Positions 22,216 through 30,226 of a stretch of 35,333 nucleotides of DNA are shown here, piece after piece. Position 1 is the stretch's first letter. Each line of letters starts with the position of its first letter. Both the position numbers and the translations under genes were made by a program. Origin of the DNA: a virus. The notes under the pieces were generated by a model. That model saw only the letters and a list, made by a program, of their open reading frames with translations. It searched no databases and was not told the DNA's origin. The stretch covers positions 1 through 35,333 of IMG/VR virus record IMGVR_UViG_3300028388_002506; one strand, given 5' to 3'.

Positions 22216-24543
22216 TTACGCAGACTGCTGGATCGTGACCAGGTGGAAGGTCGAAGCCACGAAGTTGATCGGAAGAACTGGCGCCATTTCCAGCTCGACG
22301 CTCAAGACGTCGACCACCAGATCGATGTTGAGACTCCGCCAGGCCACCAGAATTTGCTCGTCGATCAGGAGGCCGGCCAGGTTGACTACGACACCCTTTG
22401 CCGAATTGATCGTGCCGGAAAACCCCTTGCGGCCAACCACCACTTCCAGGTTGGTCCGCAGGGTGTAGGCGGCGTAGCTCGCGGCCTCCACCACGGAGGC
22501 CTCGCAGTAGGCCAGATTGTTCGAGGTGAGGTGGGTGGTGTTGTTGCGCACCACACGCCTCCCGACGCCCTCGACCTCCTCCAGGAAGCACAAGCCCGCC
22601 TGGATCATCTCTTCGCCATCGTCCACCGGGTTCCAGGCGCCGGATCCGCCCGCCTGCCGGAGGCTCAGCACGTTGGCATATTTGAAGGTCAGGGGGGTGC
22701 CGATCGGGCTGCCCGCCTGCATCCCGGCGATCGCGGCCGCCAGGTAGGGCGGATCGAATTCCTCCCGCTCGCCGGCGGTGTTGTACCGCTCGATTGCCTG
22801 CGCGACCGCCCGGGTGTACTTGGAATTGAGATCGATGATCTGCGATTTGATCTCCGCCTTGCTGGCCAAGTCGGTCCCACCTGAATTCAGGAGGCCGACC
22901 ACCACGTCCCGCTCCGACCGGCCCTGTCCGCACATATAGGCGGCGTGGGCATCCGCGGCCGCGTGGACCGAAGGATCATAGGTGAGGGGGACCACGGTAT
23001 TGACGCGCACCTGCTTGAGCAGATTCAGGGCGTCCTGCCAGTCCTGCGCGGTCGTGGTGCCCTCGACTCCGCCTGTCAGGTAGACCGGGGCGGTGGTGTT
23101 GCTCGGGGCTCCACCTGCGGCGCCCGTCGCCACCGTGGCGACGATCAGCGCGCTATTGTTTTCGATCCAATCCTGGATCGCCCACAGATCCGCGTAGAAA
23201 TCCGGGGCCGCCGGGGACAGACAGCTCACCGGGCCAGCGCCGTCGGTGGTATTGTCCAAATCCGCAGGGTCGAAGCTGGTCAGGCCGGTGTTGATGTTGC
23301 AAATGAACCCGTAGGTGGTGGCCACCGGGGTCCGGGACTTGGCGTTGAAGTAGTCCGCCACCTTTTGCAAGGTGTTGTGCGTGGCCGGGACCGTGCGTGC
23401 GGCTTCGGCGTTCAGCGTGACCGCGGTGGCCGCGGCGACCGCGCCGTAAGCGAGATACTGGAGCTCCGACCATTCCGCGACCCCCGGCACCGGGGTCGTG
23501 CCGTTCAGCGTGATCTGCTCCAGCTGGGCCGCGCCGGTCTTGCTCAAGCCGACCAGGACCAGATCATCGGTGGATGCGCCCCCTGCGACGGCCGTGACAG
23601 CGCCCTGAGCGACGTGGGTGTCCTCACAGGCGACCAGGCCCGCGGTCCCGTCGGTGCCGGCAGCGATCGTCAAGATCGTCGCCGGGTCATCGTCCGAGAC
23701 GGTCACGGTGCCGACTGTCGTACCCACGATCCGGGCCCCCAGCACCGCGGACATCGACACCTGCCCCGCCTGAGAGCTCGTGCCGTCCAGGGTGAAGGAC
23801 TCGCTCACGGCCGCGGTGCCGGCGGCGTTCAACCCGTACACGATCACCTGCATTCCCACGTCAAGGGCGTTGGAAGACACCACGTCCAGGACCGAGGCCG
23901 CGCTCGGTTGCGCCGTGATCTCCGAGTCCAAGCCCGACTCTTGCCGGGTGCCGGTGGCCACTACCGCGCCGCCGGCCTCGACCTCCGCGATCATCGCATC
24001 CCAGCCGGCGCCGCTGTCCACATAGGACAGATCGAACATCGAGTCACCGCCCAGATCATCCTTGACCTCGATGGTGTCCTCGAAAGTGATGGTCAGGAGC
24101 TTGCCCTGATTCGTGCCATCCGCGATGGTCACGTTGATCTGCGACGTGAAGGCGCCATAATCGGCGCTCACCAGGTCGAGGGCGTCCCCGTAGGTGTTGG
24201 CCAGGCTCCCGCTGGACTGGGTGGCGGGGTTGACTTTCATCGCGATCACTTGCGAAGCACCGCCGGGGATGTCCTGATCCTTGGAGGGCGCAAACAAAAT
24301 GTCCATGACTTCGCGCAGGGGGCCGCTGCGGAACAGCTGCCGGCCCTGCTCAGGCTTGGTCACGCGGATCAGATCTGCGGGCTCGGTGATCTCAGAGACC
24401 GGCTTGCCGCCCACCGCTTCGCCCAAGACCGCGACGATACCCGTGGCGCCCAGGCCTACGGACTCCAGACCCGAGGCGTCGATCACGGAATAGCTGCCGG
24501 GCCGGTAGAGCAACAGGCCGTTGAAAAACAGGGACGAGGGCAT
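22216..24543 (-). CDS. Contractile tail sheath protein with duplicated inserted beta domains
   Basis: AAAGGAGTG lies upstream of the ATG. The protein is 775 aa, larger than common 390-500 aa sheaths. The N-terminal region (RPGSYSVIDASG, GATGIVAVLGEAVGGKP) matches sheath starts that bind the tube, and residues about 480-775 (VYLTGGVEG, DWQDALNLLKQVRVNTVVPL, TLRTNLEVVVGRKGFSGTIN) match the conserved C-terminal domain and the arm that links neighbouring subunits. Between about 212 and 385 are two successive beta sandwiches that look like copies of one another: VIVYGLNAAGTAAVSESFTL and LVLVGLSKTGAAQLEQITLN. These would project outward. The sheath contracts on injection. Its presence establishes myovirus morphology. 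Confidence 0.92.
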   Translation of the reverse strand: MPSSLFFNGLLLYRPGSYSVIDASGLESVGLGATGIVAVLGEAVGGKPVSEITEPADLIRVTKPEQGRQLFRSGPLREVMDILFAPSKDQDIPGGASQVIAMKVNPATQSSGSLANTYGDALDLVSADYGAFTSQINVTIADGTNQGKLLTITFEDTIEVKDDLGGDSMFDLSYVDSGAGWDAMIAEVEAGGAVVATGTRQESGLDSEITAQPSAASVLDVVSSNALDVGMQVIVYGLNAAGTAAVSESFTLDGTSSQAGQVSMSAVLGARIVGTTVGTVTVSDDDPATILTIAAGTDGTAGLVACEDTHVAQGAVTAVAGGASTDDLVLVGLSKTGAAQLEQITLNGTTPVPGVAEWSELQYLAYGAVAAATAVTLNAEAARTVPATHNTLQKVADYFNAKSRTPVATTYGFICNINTGLTSFDPADLDNTTDGAGPVSCLSPAAPDFYADLWAIQDWIENNSALIVATVATGAAGGAPSNTTAPVYLTGGVEGTTTAQDWQDALNLLKQVRVNTVVPLTYDPSVHAAADAHAAYMCGQGRSERDVVVGLLNSGGTDLASKAEIKSQIIDLNSKYTRAVAQAIERYNTAGEREEFDPPYLAAAIAGMQAGSPIGTPLTFKYANVLSLRQAGGSGAWNPVDDGEEMIQAGLCFLEEVEGVGRRVVRNNTTHLTSNNLAYCEASVVEAASYAAYTLRTNLEVVVGRKGFSGTINSAKGVVVNLAGLLIDEQILVAWRSLNIDLVVDVLSVELEMAPVLPINFVASTFHLVTIQQSA

Positions 24544-24554
24544 ATCTCACTCCT

Positions 24555-24938
24555 TTACTGTGTCGGCCGGGTCTTGTAGGCCTGGAGGGCGTCTCGCCAT
24601 TCCTGGACCGTCAAGGGGCCAAGGTTGTTTCGCTTCGCGTAATGCTTGAATCCTGCCAGTTGATCCCAACGCGGTCCCGCTATCCGCAGAAATACCTCCA
24701 AGCGCACTTTAGGCTTGACCGGTTCTGCCGACTTTGCCGGCACGGGTTCTACCGGCGCGGTCTTCGACTTGGATTTCATCTTGCCCGGCTTCGTGGGTTT
24801 CTCCGCCTTGGCAGACTCCGGCGCAGGTACCCAGTCTTTTTCGTCCGGGGCGGAAGTTTCTTCGGAAGCGGGGGAGTCAACGGGGGCATCCTCCGCCGGC
24901 GAGTCCAGGTCCAGATCCTTCTTTTTGCGCTTACTCAT
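24555..24938 (-). CDS. Lys/Pro/Glu-rich protein upstream of sheath, unknown
   Basis: This 127-aa protein overlaps the preceding gene by eight bases. Residues 1-80 are highly charged and disordered, with repeated Lys, Pro, Glu and Ala (KKKDLDLDSP, PAPESAKAEKPTKPGK). The C-terminal about 45 residues are folded-looking (RIAGPRWDQLAGFKHYAKRN, then LTVQEWRDALQAY). I recognise no family, although short proteins with a comparable C-terminal helix pair occur just before sheath genes. The disordered segment is consistent with a protein that binds another structural component. The function is not known. Confidence 0.5.
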   Translation of the reverse strand: MSKRKKKDLDLDSPAEDAPVDSPASEETSAPDEKDWVPAPESAKAEKPTKPGKMKSKSKTAPVEPVPAKSAEPVKPKVRLEVFLRIAGPRWDQLAGFKHYAKRNNLGPLTVQEWRDALQAYKTRPTQ

Positions 24939-25590
24939 CTTCGTCTCCCAGGGAATAGGGCACTAGCTGATCTCTCACGTCCCCAACATCGGCGAGACTG
25001 CCGGATCTGTCAACGTGTAACCCGTCCACCTTCCAGGCCCGCCCTAGCTCAGAATCCGGCAACGCCCGCGAGAATTCCTGCTGGCAAGTGAAGACCAGCT
25101 GCCGTCCGAAAATGTGCTCCGGGATATAGCGGGGATCTGGGGCCAGATCGGCGCCGGAGAATCGAAATTGAAAGGCGTTCAGATCATCCACCAGGTCCCG
25201 GAGCGCCGACAACAGGATCTCTTTGACGATCTGGTAGTAGGCCGCCGTAATGTCCGGGTGCTCTGTCAGGATAACCAGGTGAAAGCGGTATTCCCAATTC
25301 GAGCTCACGATGTCCTCGCCGATGTCGGTCATGCCGGCAAAGTCCCCGATCCAGCTGTCCGTCTCTTGCTCGCTTGCGAGGATTATCGCCACTAGCGGAA
25401 AGTCCGCCGCCTTGCGCGGATAACCCGTCACCACGGCCAACCCTTCGGCCGCCAGGTAGGCTTTGATTTTCGCCCGCTCAGTCGCCTCGATCGGAAATTG
25501 GAGCTCGAACAAGGGATCCAACAGGTCCGGATTAGCCTTCGCCGCGGCTACGCCGGCGGACAGCACGTCAAACAAAGCGCGGTGGATCAT
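24931..25590 (-). CDS. Tail terminator-like / tail completion protein
   Basis: The 219-aa protein overlaps the preceding stop by ATGA. It begins with a helix (IHRALFDVLSAGVAAAKANP), then has strand-helix alternation: FPLVAIILASEQET (strand), NWEYRFHLVILTEHPD (strand), AAYYQIVKEILLSALRDLVD (helix) and QLVFTCQQEFSRAL (strand). This fold order matches the tail terminator family (phage lambda gpU, T4 gp15-like), in which a hexamer caps the finished tube and joins the head. Its position immediately before the sheath region agrees. There is no direct sequence motif, so the call is by secondary-structure reading and gene order. Confidence 0.55.
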   Translation of the reverse strand: MIHRALFDVLSAGVAAAKANPDLLDPLFELQFPIEATERAKIKAYLAAEGLAVVTGYPRKAADFPLVAIILASEQETDSWIGDFAGMTDIGEDIVSSNWEYRFHLVILTEHPDITAAYYQIVKEILLSALRDLVDDLNAFQFRFSGADLAPDPRYIPEHIFGRQLVFTCQQEFSRALPDSELGRAWKVDGLHVDRSGSLADVGDVRDQLVPYSLGDEDE

Positions 25591-26432
25591 GATCCCTCCA
25601 ACAGAGCGGCGATCAGCTCCGGCGCCAGGCGCTCAATAAACCGCGCCACCTTCTCCGCCAGGTGGCGCGCCGGGAAGGGCTTGCGAATCCAGCTGCCATC
25701 GTTCACCGCGGTTGAAATGGTACGAAATGTTATGTACTGCGACTGCGCTGGGCCGCCCTCAGAGTAGGTGTGCTCCTCGCGGATCATGCCCTCGTAAATG
25801 TCGCTCTTATGCGCAGTCCCCGTCGTGGGGTTTCGGAGCGCGTAAGCACCACCCACGCCCGCGGGGAGCTTTTTGTCCTCCAGGGGCGCATAGGCGTCCC
25901 GGTAGGCCGTCAACGCCTTCGCCTGGGCGTACACCTCCGCCCCCATGCGCTTCCAATTCCCCACCGCGGCCTCCTTGGAGTAGGCCTTACCCATCTCCAG
26001 CCCCGTTGCCTTCCCCCTGGGCGCCTCTTTCGAGCCCGGGGTGGTGTGCCGGAAGGGGATGGCCCGGTAGAAGTCCCCGTCCTCGGTCTCGTACATCCCC
26101 CGCCCGCCGGCGCCAGGCTCTTTGACGGGAACGCGGCCCGGGTCCAGGAGGAAATCCCGCATGTCCTGGGCCGGCGCCCCATGCTCCAGCATGTTCGGGA
26201 GCTCACCCACTAGAGCTACCACGGCCTGCCCCGGGGACAGCTCCGGCTCGTGGATCGCGTTCAGGTAGTCCAGGCGGAAAGAGGACTCTGCGAGCTCCTT
26301 AGCGCCAAGGCGCTGCCACTCCGCGTAGCCCGCAGCCGCCAGATCTCCGACCAGCTGATCGATCATCTCAGGGGTCGCAACCTGCTTTAGCGACAGATTG
26401 ACCTCCTGCTGGATGTCGGCGACTTTGATCAT
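25587..26432 (-). CDS. HK97 gp10-like / virion morphogenesis neck protein
   Basis: A longer frame opens at 26633, but its first 67 residues are Gly/Pro/Ala-rich noise lying inside the upstream gene. The ATG at 26432 makes an ATGA overlap with that gene's stop, giving 281 aa that begin MIKVADIQQEVNLSLKQVAT. The C-terminal end (WIRKPFPARHLAEKVARFIE, then RLAPELIAALLE) has the 'proline-alanine, then amphipathic helix' ending of gp10-like and Mu gpG-type proteins, which finish the head-tail joint. The middle contains a conserved-looking region with YEGMIREEHTYSEGGPAQSQ. The size exceeds plain gp10 (about 130 aa). Its last four bases overlap the next gene. Confidence 0.55.
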   Translation of the reverse strand: MIKVADIQQEVNLSLKQVATPEMIDQLVGDLAAAGYAEWQRLGAKELAESSFRLDYLNAIHEPELSPGQAVVALVGELPNMLEHGAPAQDMRDFLLDPGRVPVKEPGAGGRGMYETEDGDFYRAIPFRHTTPGSKEAPRGKATGLEMGKAYSKEAAVGNWKRMGAEVYAQAKALTAYRDAYAPLEDKKLPAGVGGAYALRNPTTGTAHKSDIYEGMIREEHTYSEGGPAQSQYITFRTISTAVNDGSWIRKPFPARHLAEKVARFIERLAPELIAALLEGS

Positions 26433-27250
26433 GATTGCACCAGGAAATCGTAGCGCAGCATGGCCTGGAGGGGCAGATCCCGGGGGTTGCCCGTCGGCGT
26501 CACCAGGTTTTTCGTTTTGAGCTTCCGCGAGGTCATGCGGATCACATGCGGGTGCTCCACCACGATAAAAGCAGGATGGCACAAATAGTGCGCCGACAAC
26601 CGCACCGCCCCCGGTTCCTTCCCTGGCACCCACTGGAGCTCCCCGTCCGCAGTCACGATGTAATCGGCCTCAGGCTCGAAGACCTGATCAACCGAGCGTA
26701 GCAGGTTAACCCCGGTGGTGCGATAGCGCAGCGGCACCTGGGCGCCGGTGCTGTATTCCACCACCTCGGTATAAACGATCTGCGGGTCCAGGAGCGTGAT
26801 TCGGTCATAGTACCCGATCTTGTTTTCGGCCCGCACCGTGCCCATCATCGTGCCCGAGACCCACTTGCCTGTCTGCTCCCAGGGCTGGGTAACCGCGGTG
26901 ATGTTGACCACCATCGCCCTGATCAGTAGGGCGCCGTTATCGTCAACGAGCGCCTGCTGGCATTCGTCCAGCACATAGTCGGCGGTGCGATCAGCCTGCA
27001 CCCCACCCTGGGGGCCAAAGTAGATAAACCCCCGGCCCCCGCACAGCGGGCACGTCGGGTCCGGGTCGCTCGACTGGGAAGCTATTGGCGCGCAGGGGCA
27101 AGCTCCCGCCCGCTCCCAGGCCGCCAGATAGCCTTTGGTTTCGATCGCCAGCGCAAAATCGTCGGGCTTGAAGTCAACGCGCTTACCCGCTTCTTTCGTT
27201 CCTGCCGGGATGCCTAGCACTCCGGCCTGGGGCATGGTGATCGTGGGCAT
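26429..27250 (-). CDS. Zinc-ribbon neck / head-tail joining protein
   Basis: This 273-aa protein carries a CPC (Cys51, Cys53) and CPLCGGRG (Cys67, Cys70) pair, a four-cysteine zinc ribbon with a Gly-rich knuckle. The ribbon is preceded by WERAGACPC and followed by beta strands (FIYFGPQGG). The rest is beta-rich, with an AEN-KIGYYDRITLLDP segment and LHYLC-like strands near the C terminus (VRLSAHYLCHPAFIVVEHP). Proteins with this layout often sit between adaptor and completion genes in myovirus genomes, and its neighbours here match. It has no catalytic signature. Its stop overlaps the next ATG by four bases. Assignment to the neck is from context. Confidence 0.55.
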   Translation of the reverse strand: MPTITMPQAGVLGIPAGTKEAGKRVDFKPDDFALAIETKGYLAAWERAGACPCAPIASQSSDPDPTCPLCGGRGFIYFGPQGGVQADRTADYVLDECQQALVDDNGALLIRAMVVNITAVTQPWEQTGKWVSGTMMGTVRAENKIGYYDRITLLDPQIVYTEVVEYSTGAQVPLRYRTTGVNLLRSVDQVFEPEADYIVTADGELQWVPGKEPGAVRLSAHYLCHPAFIVVEHPHVIRMTSRKLKTKNLVTPTGNPRDLPLQAMLRYDFLVQS

Positions 27251-27253
27251 CGG

Positions 27254-28270
27254 CTAGACCACCGTGATCCGAAGACCCTTGAAGTATTTGTGCAGCATCG
27301 GCAGTAACTCCTTGATTTCCTTGGAGTATTGGAGCAAACGTGCGCCGTAACCGGCGTTTGTGGCGCTGCTCGTGGTGTTGAACCCCATGGAGAGCCCGTC
27401 CATAGACAAATTCTGCGATGCAATCCCGGCGCCGCCCAGCAGGTCGCCGGCGATGTTCAAAGGCCCGAAGCTGGCCCGCTTGCCGATCAGCTCCTTGAGC
27501 ATCGGGGGCACCTCCTCCAGGCCGGCGGTGTAACTCACTCGGAAGGCGTCCGGCACCCGACGCGCTCCGCCGTAGATCAGGGGCATCCAGGTGCCCGCGG
27601 CACCGACCATCACCGTCCCGATCGAGCCCGTGCCCGGGAGGAGCTGGAGCTGCCCAGACAGCTTGTCCGGGTGAATCCAATCCGCAGGGAAGTCCTGGAC
27701 CACGACCTCCCCGGGCAAGACCAGCTTCACAGAGTCCACCGCCAGGAGCGGGTAGTGATACAGGTTGATCCAGATATATTGCTCGTAGTCCTCCCTGTAA
27801 TAATCGTGCTTCTCATCCGTGATCGTCTTAGGTCTGATCGGGATGTCCAGGCGCATCTCCGCCCAGCTCACCGCGGCTTTGATCGCGAACTCAAACAGGC
27901 TATCGGGGTAGTCCTCCCCGGCATCATTCGTTAGGTCTAAGCCGAAAAGGAAAAACTCCTTGAGCTCCGCAACCGACATGATGTCGAGAGCGGGATCGCC
28001 TTCGCCCTGGATAGCCTCGGACTGGCCCGATTCCAGGGCCGACGTGGGGTTGAAATACGAGGACTTGTAGTAATAGTCCTGGTCTCCCGCCTCGTCGACA
28101 AACTCGTAAGCCGAGACTGCCGGGTCCAGGGTCAACCGGGTGGACGGCGTGGTGAGCTCTGAATAGGTCCCGGAAATCCCCGTGGTGGAGCGGTAGATCT
28201 TGATCTGCGTGAAGGTGTCCAGGACTTGCTCGATACTGGGCACCACGATCTTTAGGGTGATAACGGCCAC
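27254..28270 (-). CDS. Head-tail connector / adaptor protein with N-terminal beta domain
   Basis: The start is GTG, with GAGGAC just upstream. Residues 1-95 look like a fibronectin-type beta sandwich (VPSIEQVLDTFTQIKIYRSTTG, read in parts, and YEFVDEAGDQDYYYKSSYF). From about residue 100 the protein is helical, with 'LFEFAIKAAVSWAEMRLDIPI' as in HK97 gp6 and SPP1 gp15-type connectors, which have a helix bundle that packs under the portal. The C-terminal part (NTTSSATNAGYGARLLQYSKEI, read in parts, then LHKYFKGLRITVV) is a typical insertion and tail. Its position just before the zinc-ribbon, gp10-like and terminator-like genes fits a neck role. At 338 aa it is about three times the size of plain gp6, because of the added N-terminal domain. 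Confidence 0.65.
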   Translation of the reverse strand: MAVITLKIVVPSIEQVLDTFTQIKIYRSTTGISGTYSELTTPSTRLTLDPAVSAYEFVDEAGDQDYYYKSSYFNPTSALESGQSEAIQGEGDPALDIMSVAELKEFFLFGLDLTNDAGEDYPDSLFEFAIKAAVSWAEMRLDIPIRPKTITDEKHDYYREDYEQYIWINLYHYPLLAVDSVKLVLPGEVVVQDFPADWIHPDKLSGQLQLLPGTGSIGTVMVGAAGTWMPLIYGGARRVPDAFRVSYTAGLEEVPPMLKELIGKRASFGPLNIAGDLLGGAGIASQNLSMDGLSMGFNTTSSATNAGYGARLLQYSKEIKELLPMLHKYFKGLRITVV

Positions 28271-28271
28271 G

Positions 28272-28526
28272 CTAGTCCTCCTCGTCTGCCCTCAACATCA
28301 CAGGTTTTAGTTGATCTGCCAAGGTCAGAGGGCGCCTCTCAGGCGCAGCGGAGCTCTCAGGGACGTTTTCCCCGGCCGAGCCGGCACCAGGGGCCACCTC
28401 GTCCGCCAAAAGCCCTGGACGGGCTATATCCGCCTCCAGCAGAGGCCGGAAATCGGTTGCCAGGCCTGCACAGTCGCCGGTCCCCGCTTCGCCCAAGCCA
28501 AAGGTTAGAATGCCCGCTTGGATCAT
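28272..28526 (-). CDS. Small Ala/Pro/Glu-rich protein, unknown
   Basis: A longer frame opens at 28601, but the start is placed at the ATG at 28526 because it makes a clean ATGA overlap with the preceding stop. The extra 25 residues would be basic and unlike the rest. The resulting 84-aa protein begins with IQAGILTFGLGEAGTGD, has a central region rich in Leu and Asp, then a Gly/Ala/Pro/Ser-rich disordered segment, and ends with LADQLKPVMLRADEED. The composition suggests a flexible small protein. No family is recognised. The connector gene begins two bases after its TAG, so the pair is co-translated. Confidence 0.5.
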   Translation of the reverse strand: MIQAGILTFGLGEAGTGDCAGLATDFRPLLEADIARPGLLADEVAPGAGSAGENVPESSAAPERRPLTLADQLKPVMLRADEED

Positions 28527-29785
28527 GGCGCCGGCTCCCGCCCGTAGACTGCGCCGTCTGCCGGGGCGCCACCCGCGTCTAGCAGGTTGTAGCGCTTCCA
28601 CTCAGTCACGCCATCGGCCTCATAGACCACCAGCTGAGAATTGGCGGCGTCGATCCAGTTTTTATGGTGATTGAGCTTGTAGTCTGCCGCCGCGGCCTCT
28701 GCCAGTGAGCCCGGGCTAGTAGCCGCGATCGCCGCCAAGGGTTGCCCCAGGATTGCCTCCACCAGGGTGTCCAGCGGGCAGATCCCAGCAGGGATCATCA
28801 CATAGGCGCTCGTGGTGTCCGGGATAACATGCCACGGGCGCTGGACCGTTGCGGTTCTAGTAGCGCCGATGTACCCCGTGACCAGGCGGGCCTGGTCGGC
28901 ACCCGTTCCAGATCGAATGAAAATAATTTGCCCTACATACTCATCGTTCCCCGCGACGGCCAAGTCGTTTAGTATTGCGGTGTCCGCGGTCCCCCCTTGG
29001 ATCAGTCCTTCATTGACATGCTCCCGTCCCGGGTCCGCAATAATCAAAAATTCGGTTGTCGCATCCGGATTGACTTTCCAATCCCGATCAACCGTAGCTC
29101 GTCGCTCGCTCCCTGTGTATTGCAAAATGAGCCGAGACTGTCCAGCGCCGGTGCCGTCAGTGAGCGTGATTAGGGCCGGGTCATAAGCGCCATCCAGCCC
29201 GGACGCACCCGCGTCCAATATGATCTGGTTTCCGTTTTCGCCCGGGCCGGCCGATGTGCCCTCGTGGATCACAGGTGAAGCGAGCTGGCGAAGTTTCCGC
29301 CCGGCCGAATTGATGGTGTTATGGTGCGCCCCCGTTAGGATGGCATCCCAAACCGCATCCTCCACGTCCTGCTTAGTAAGCGAACTCCCGCTCCCGCTCC
29401 CCTCGGCCACATAAACCAAAGCCGACACCCGGGACTCAATCTGGACGGTGTGCGGATCAGCGGTGGGTAGGAACAAGGCGCCGCCATCTTCGCGGAACAG
29501 GTCACCCTCCACGATCAGCTTATGATCCGCATTGTAAGGTAAGATCCGCCAGTCGCTCCGCAAGAAAAACGTGGTACCGGAGTCAATAGCGCCGGGGAGC
29601 GCATCGCCGCCAGCTGCCCGGAGGGGAAAGCGCACTCGGCGCAAGGCCTCTGACGATCGCCAGTCCTCCTTGCCGTCAGAATAGAGATCCTGCTTGACGT
29701 TGATCAAGATCTCGCCATTGCCGTCCGGAGGCTCGATGATCGTAATGATCCGCGTCACCGAATCGAATGTGGCCTTGGCGCCCAA
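28523..29785 (-). CDS. Structural protein with tandem beta repeats (420 aa)
   Basis: The start is TTG at 29785, supported by GAGGAG seven bases upstream and by the absence of a better in-frame start. Residues 1-130 form a domain with DLYSDGKEDWRSSEALRRV, FFLRSDWRILPYNADHKL and EGDLFREDGG, a pattern I associate with a widespread phage structural family. A linker of repeated Gly-Ser (SGSGSSLTKQDVEDAVWDAI) leads to two tandem copies of an approximately 65-residue beta unit, about 190-255 and 260-330. Matching elements are GTGAGQSRLILQYTGSERRATVDRDW and GTGADQARLVTGYIGATRTATVQRPW, taken piecewise. The C-terminal helix-rich end contains NHHKNWIDAAN. It is probably a virion component near the connector. 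Its last codon overlaps the next gene's ATG by four bases. Confidence 0.6.
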   Translation of the reverse strand: MGAKATFDSVTRIITIIEPPDGNGEILINVKQDLYSDGKEDWRSSEALRRVRFPLRAAGGDALPGAIDSGTTFFLRSDWRILPYNADHKLIVEGDLFREDGGALFLPTADPHTVQIESRVSALVYVAEGSGSGSSLTKQDVEDAVWDAILTGAHHNTINSAGRKLRQLASPVIHEGTSAGPGENGNQIILDAGASGLDGAYDPALITLTDGTGAGQSRLILQYTGSERRATVDRDWKVNPDATTEFLIIADPGREHVNEGLIQGGTADTAILNDLAVAGNDEYVGQIIFIRSGTGADQARLVTGYIGATRTATVQRPWHVIPDTTSAYVMIPAGICPLDTLVEAILGQPLAAIAATSPGSLAEAAAADYKLNHHKNWIDAANSQLVVYEADGVTEWKRYNLLDAGGAPADGAVYGREPAP

Positions 29786-29788
29786 AGG

Positions 29789-30214
29789 TTACTCCTCGTC
29801 GCGGCCTTCGGCCTGGTGCGCCTCCCATGCTTCCGCTTCCCGGTTCTCTATGCCTTCCATGCCTTCAGCTTCTACCACCGATCCATCCGGCATGAGCGTG
29901 GGCAACCGGCTGGCCACGGCCTCGTTGTGGATCTGCACCCTGGACTTGTCCAGTTTTATGACCTTCCAAGGGTCTCCGACCGGGCCATCGTCCGTCATGC
30001 GGAAATGGACTTCCCAGGTAACGTGGTAGTTCAACCAGCCGCAGAACAAGGGTTGGGCCTCAAATGATCGCTTGAACCCTTCCGCACCGTAGGGCAAATC
30101 CCAGCCTTTCTCCGAGGCGTATGCCTCGATGTCGATACCGCGCTCGGGGTGCTCCTGGGCCGCCTTGCATAGCGCCAAGAGCCTCTTTATCTGCTGGCCT
30201 TCTAGGGCTTTCAT
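29789..30214 (-). CDS. Unknown 141-aa protein of the structural operon
   Basis: The ATG is preceded by GAGGGGGAGAC, a good ribosome binding site that begins just after the previous TAA. The protein is soluble. Its N-terminal half is helical (QQIKRLLALCKAAQEHPERG), the middle has a beta region with aromatic residues (WLNYHVTWEVHFRM), and the C-terminal tail is very acidic (EGMEGIENREAEAWEAHQAE). I recognise no family. Its stop is separated from the next TTG start by three bases, and the GAGGAG site for that gene lies within its last codons, so the two are probably translated together. It could be a small structural or assembly protein. Confidence 0.55.
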   Translation of the reverse strand: MKALEGQQIKRLLALCKAAQEHPERGIDIEAYASEKGWDLPYGAEGFKRSFEAQPLFCGWLNYHVTWEVHFRMTDDGPVGDPWKVIKLDKSRVQIHNEAVASRLPTLMPDGSVVEAEGMEGIENREAEAWEAHQAEGRDEE

Positions 30215-30226
30215 GTCTCCCCCTCA

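Noticed and set aside
21167-22468. Long plus-strand open frame (433 aa) opposite tube and chaperone genes
   Set aside because: Crosses three well-supported minus-strand genes and a terminator; no recognisable domain.
22945-24579. Long plus-strand open frame (544 aa) opposite the sheath gene
   Set aside because: Arg/Gly/Asp-rich composition, no domain, and complete overlap with the clear sheath gene; typical of GC-rich codon shadowing.
25587-26633. Longer start for the gp10-like protein
   Set aside because: The extra N-terminal 67 residues are low-complexity and overlap the upstream gene by over 200 bases; the ATG at 26432 gives a 4-base overlap instead.
28272-28601. Longer start for the 84-aa protein
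   Set aside because: The 25 added residues are basic and lie inside the upstream gene; the ATG at 28526 makes an ATGA overlap.
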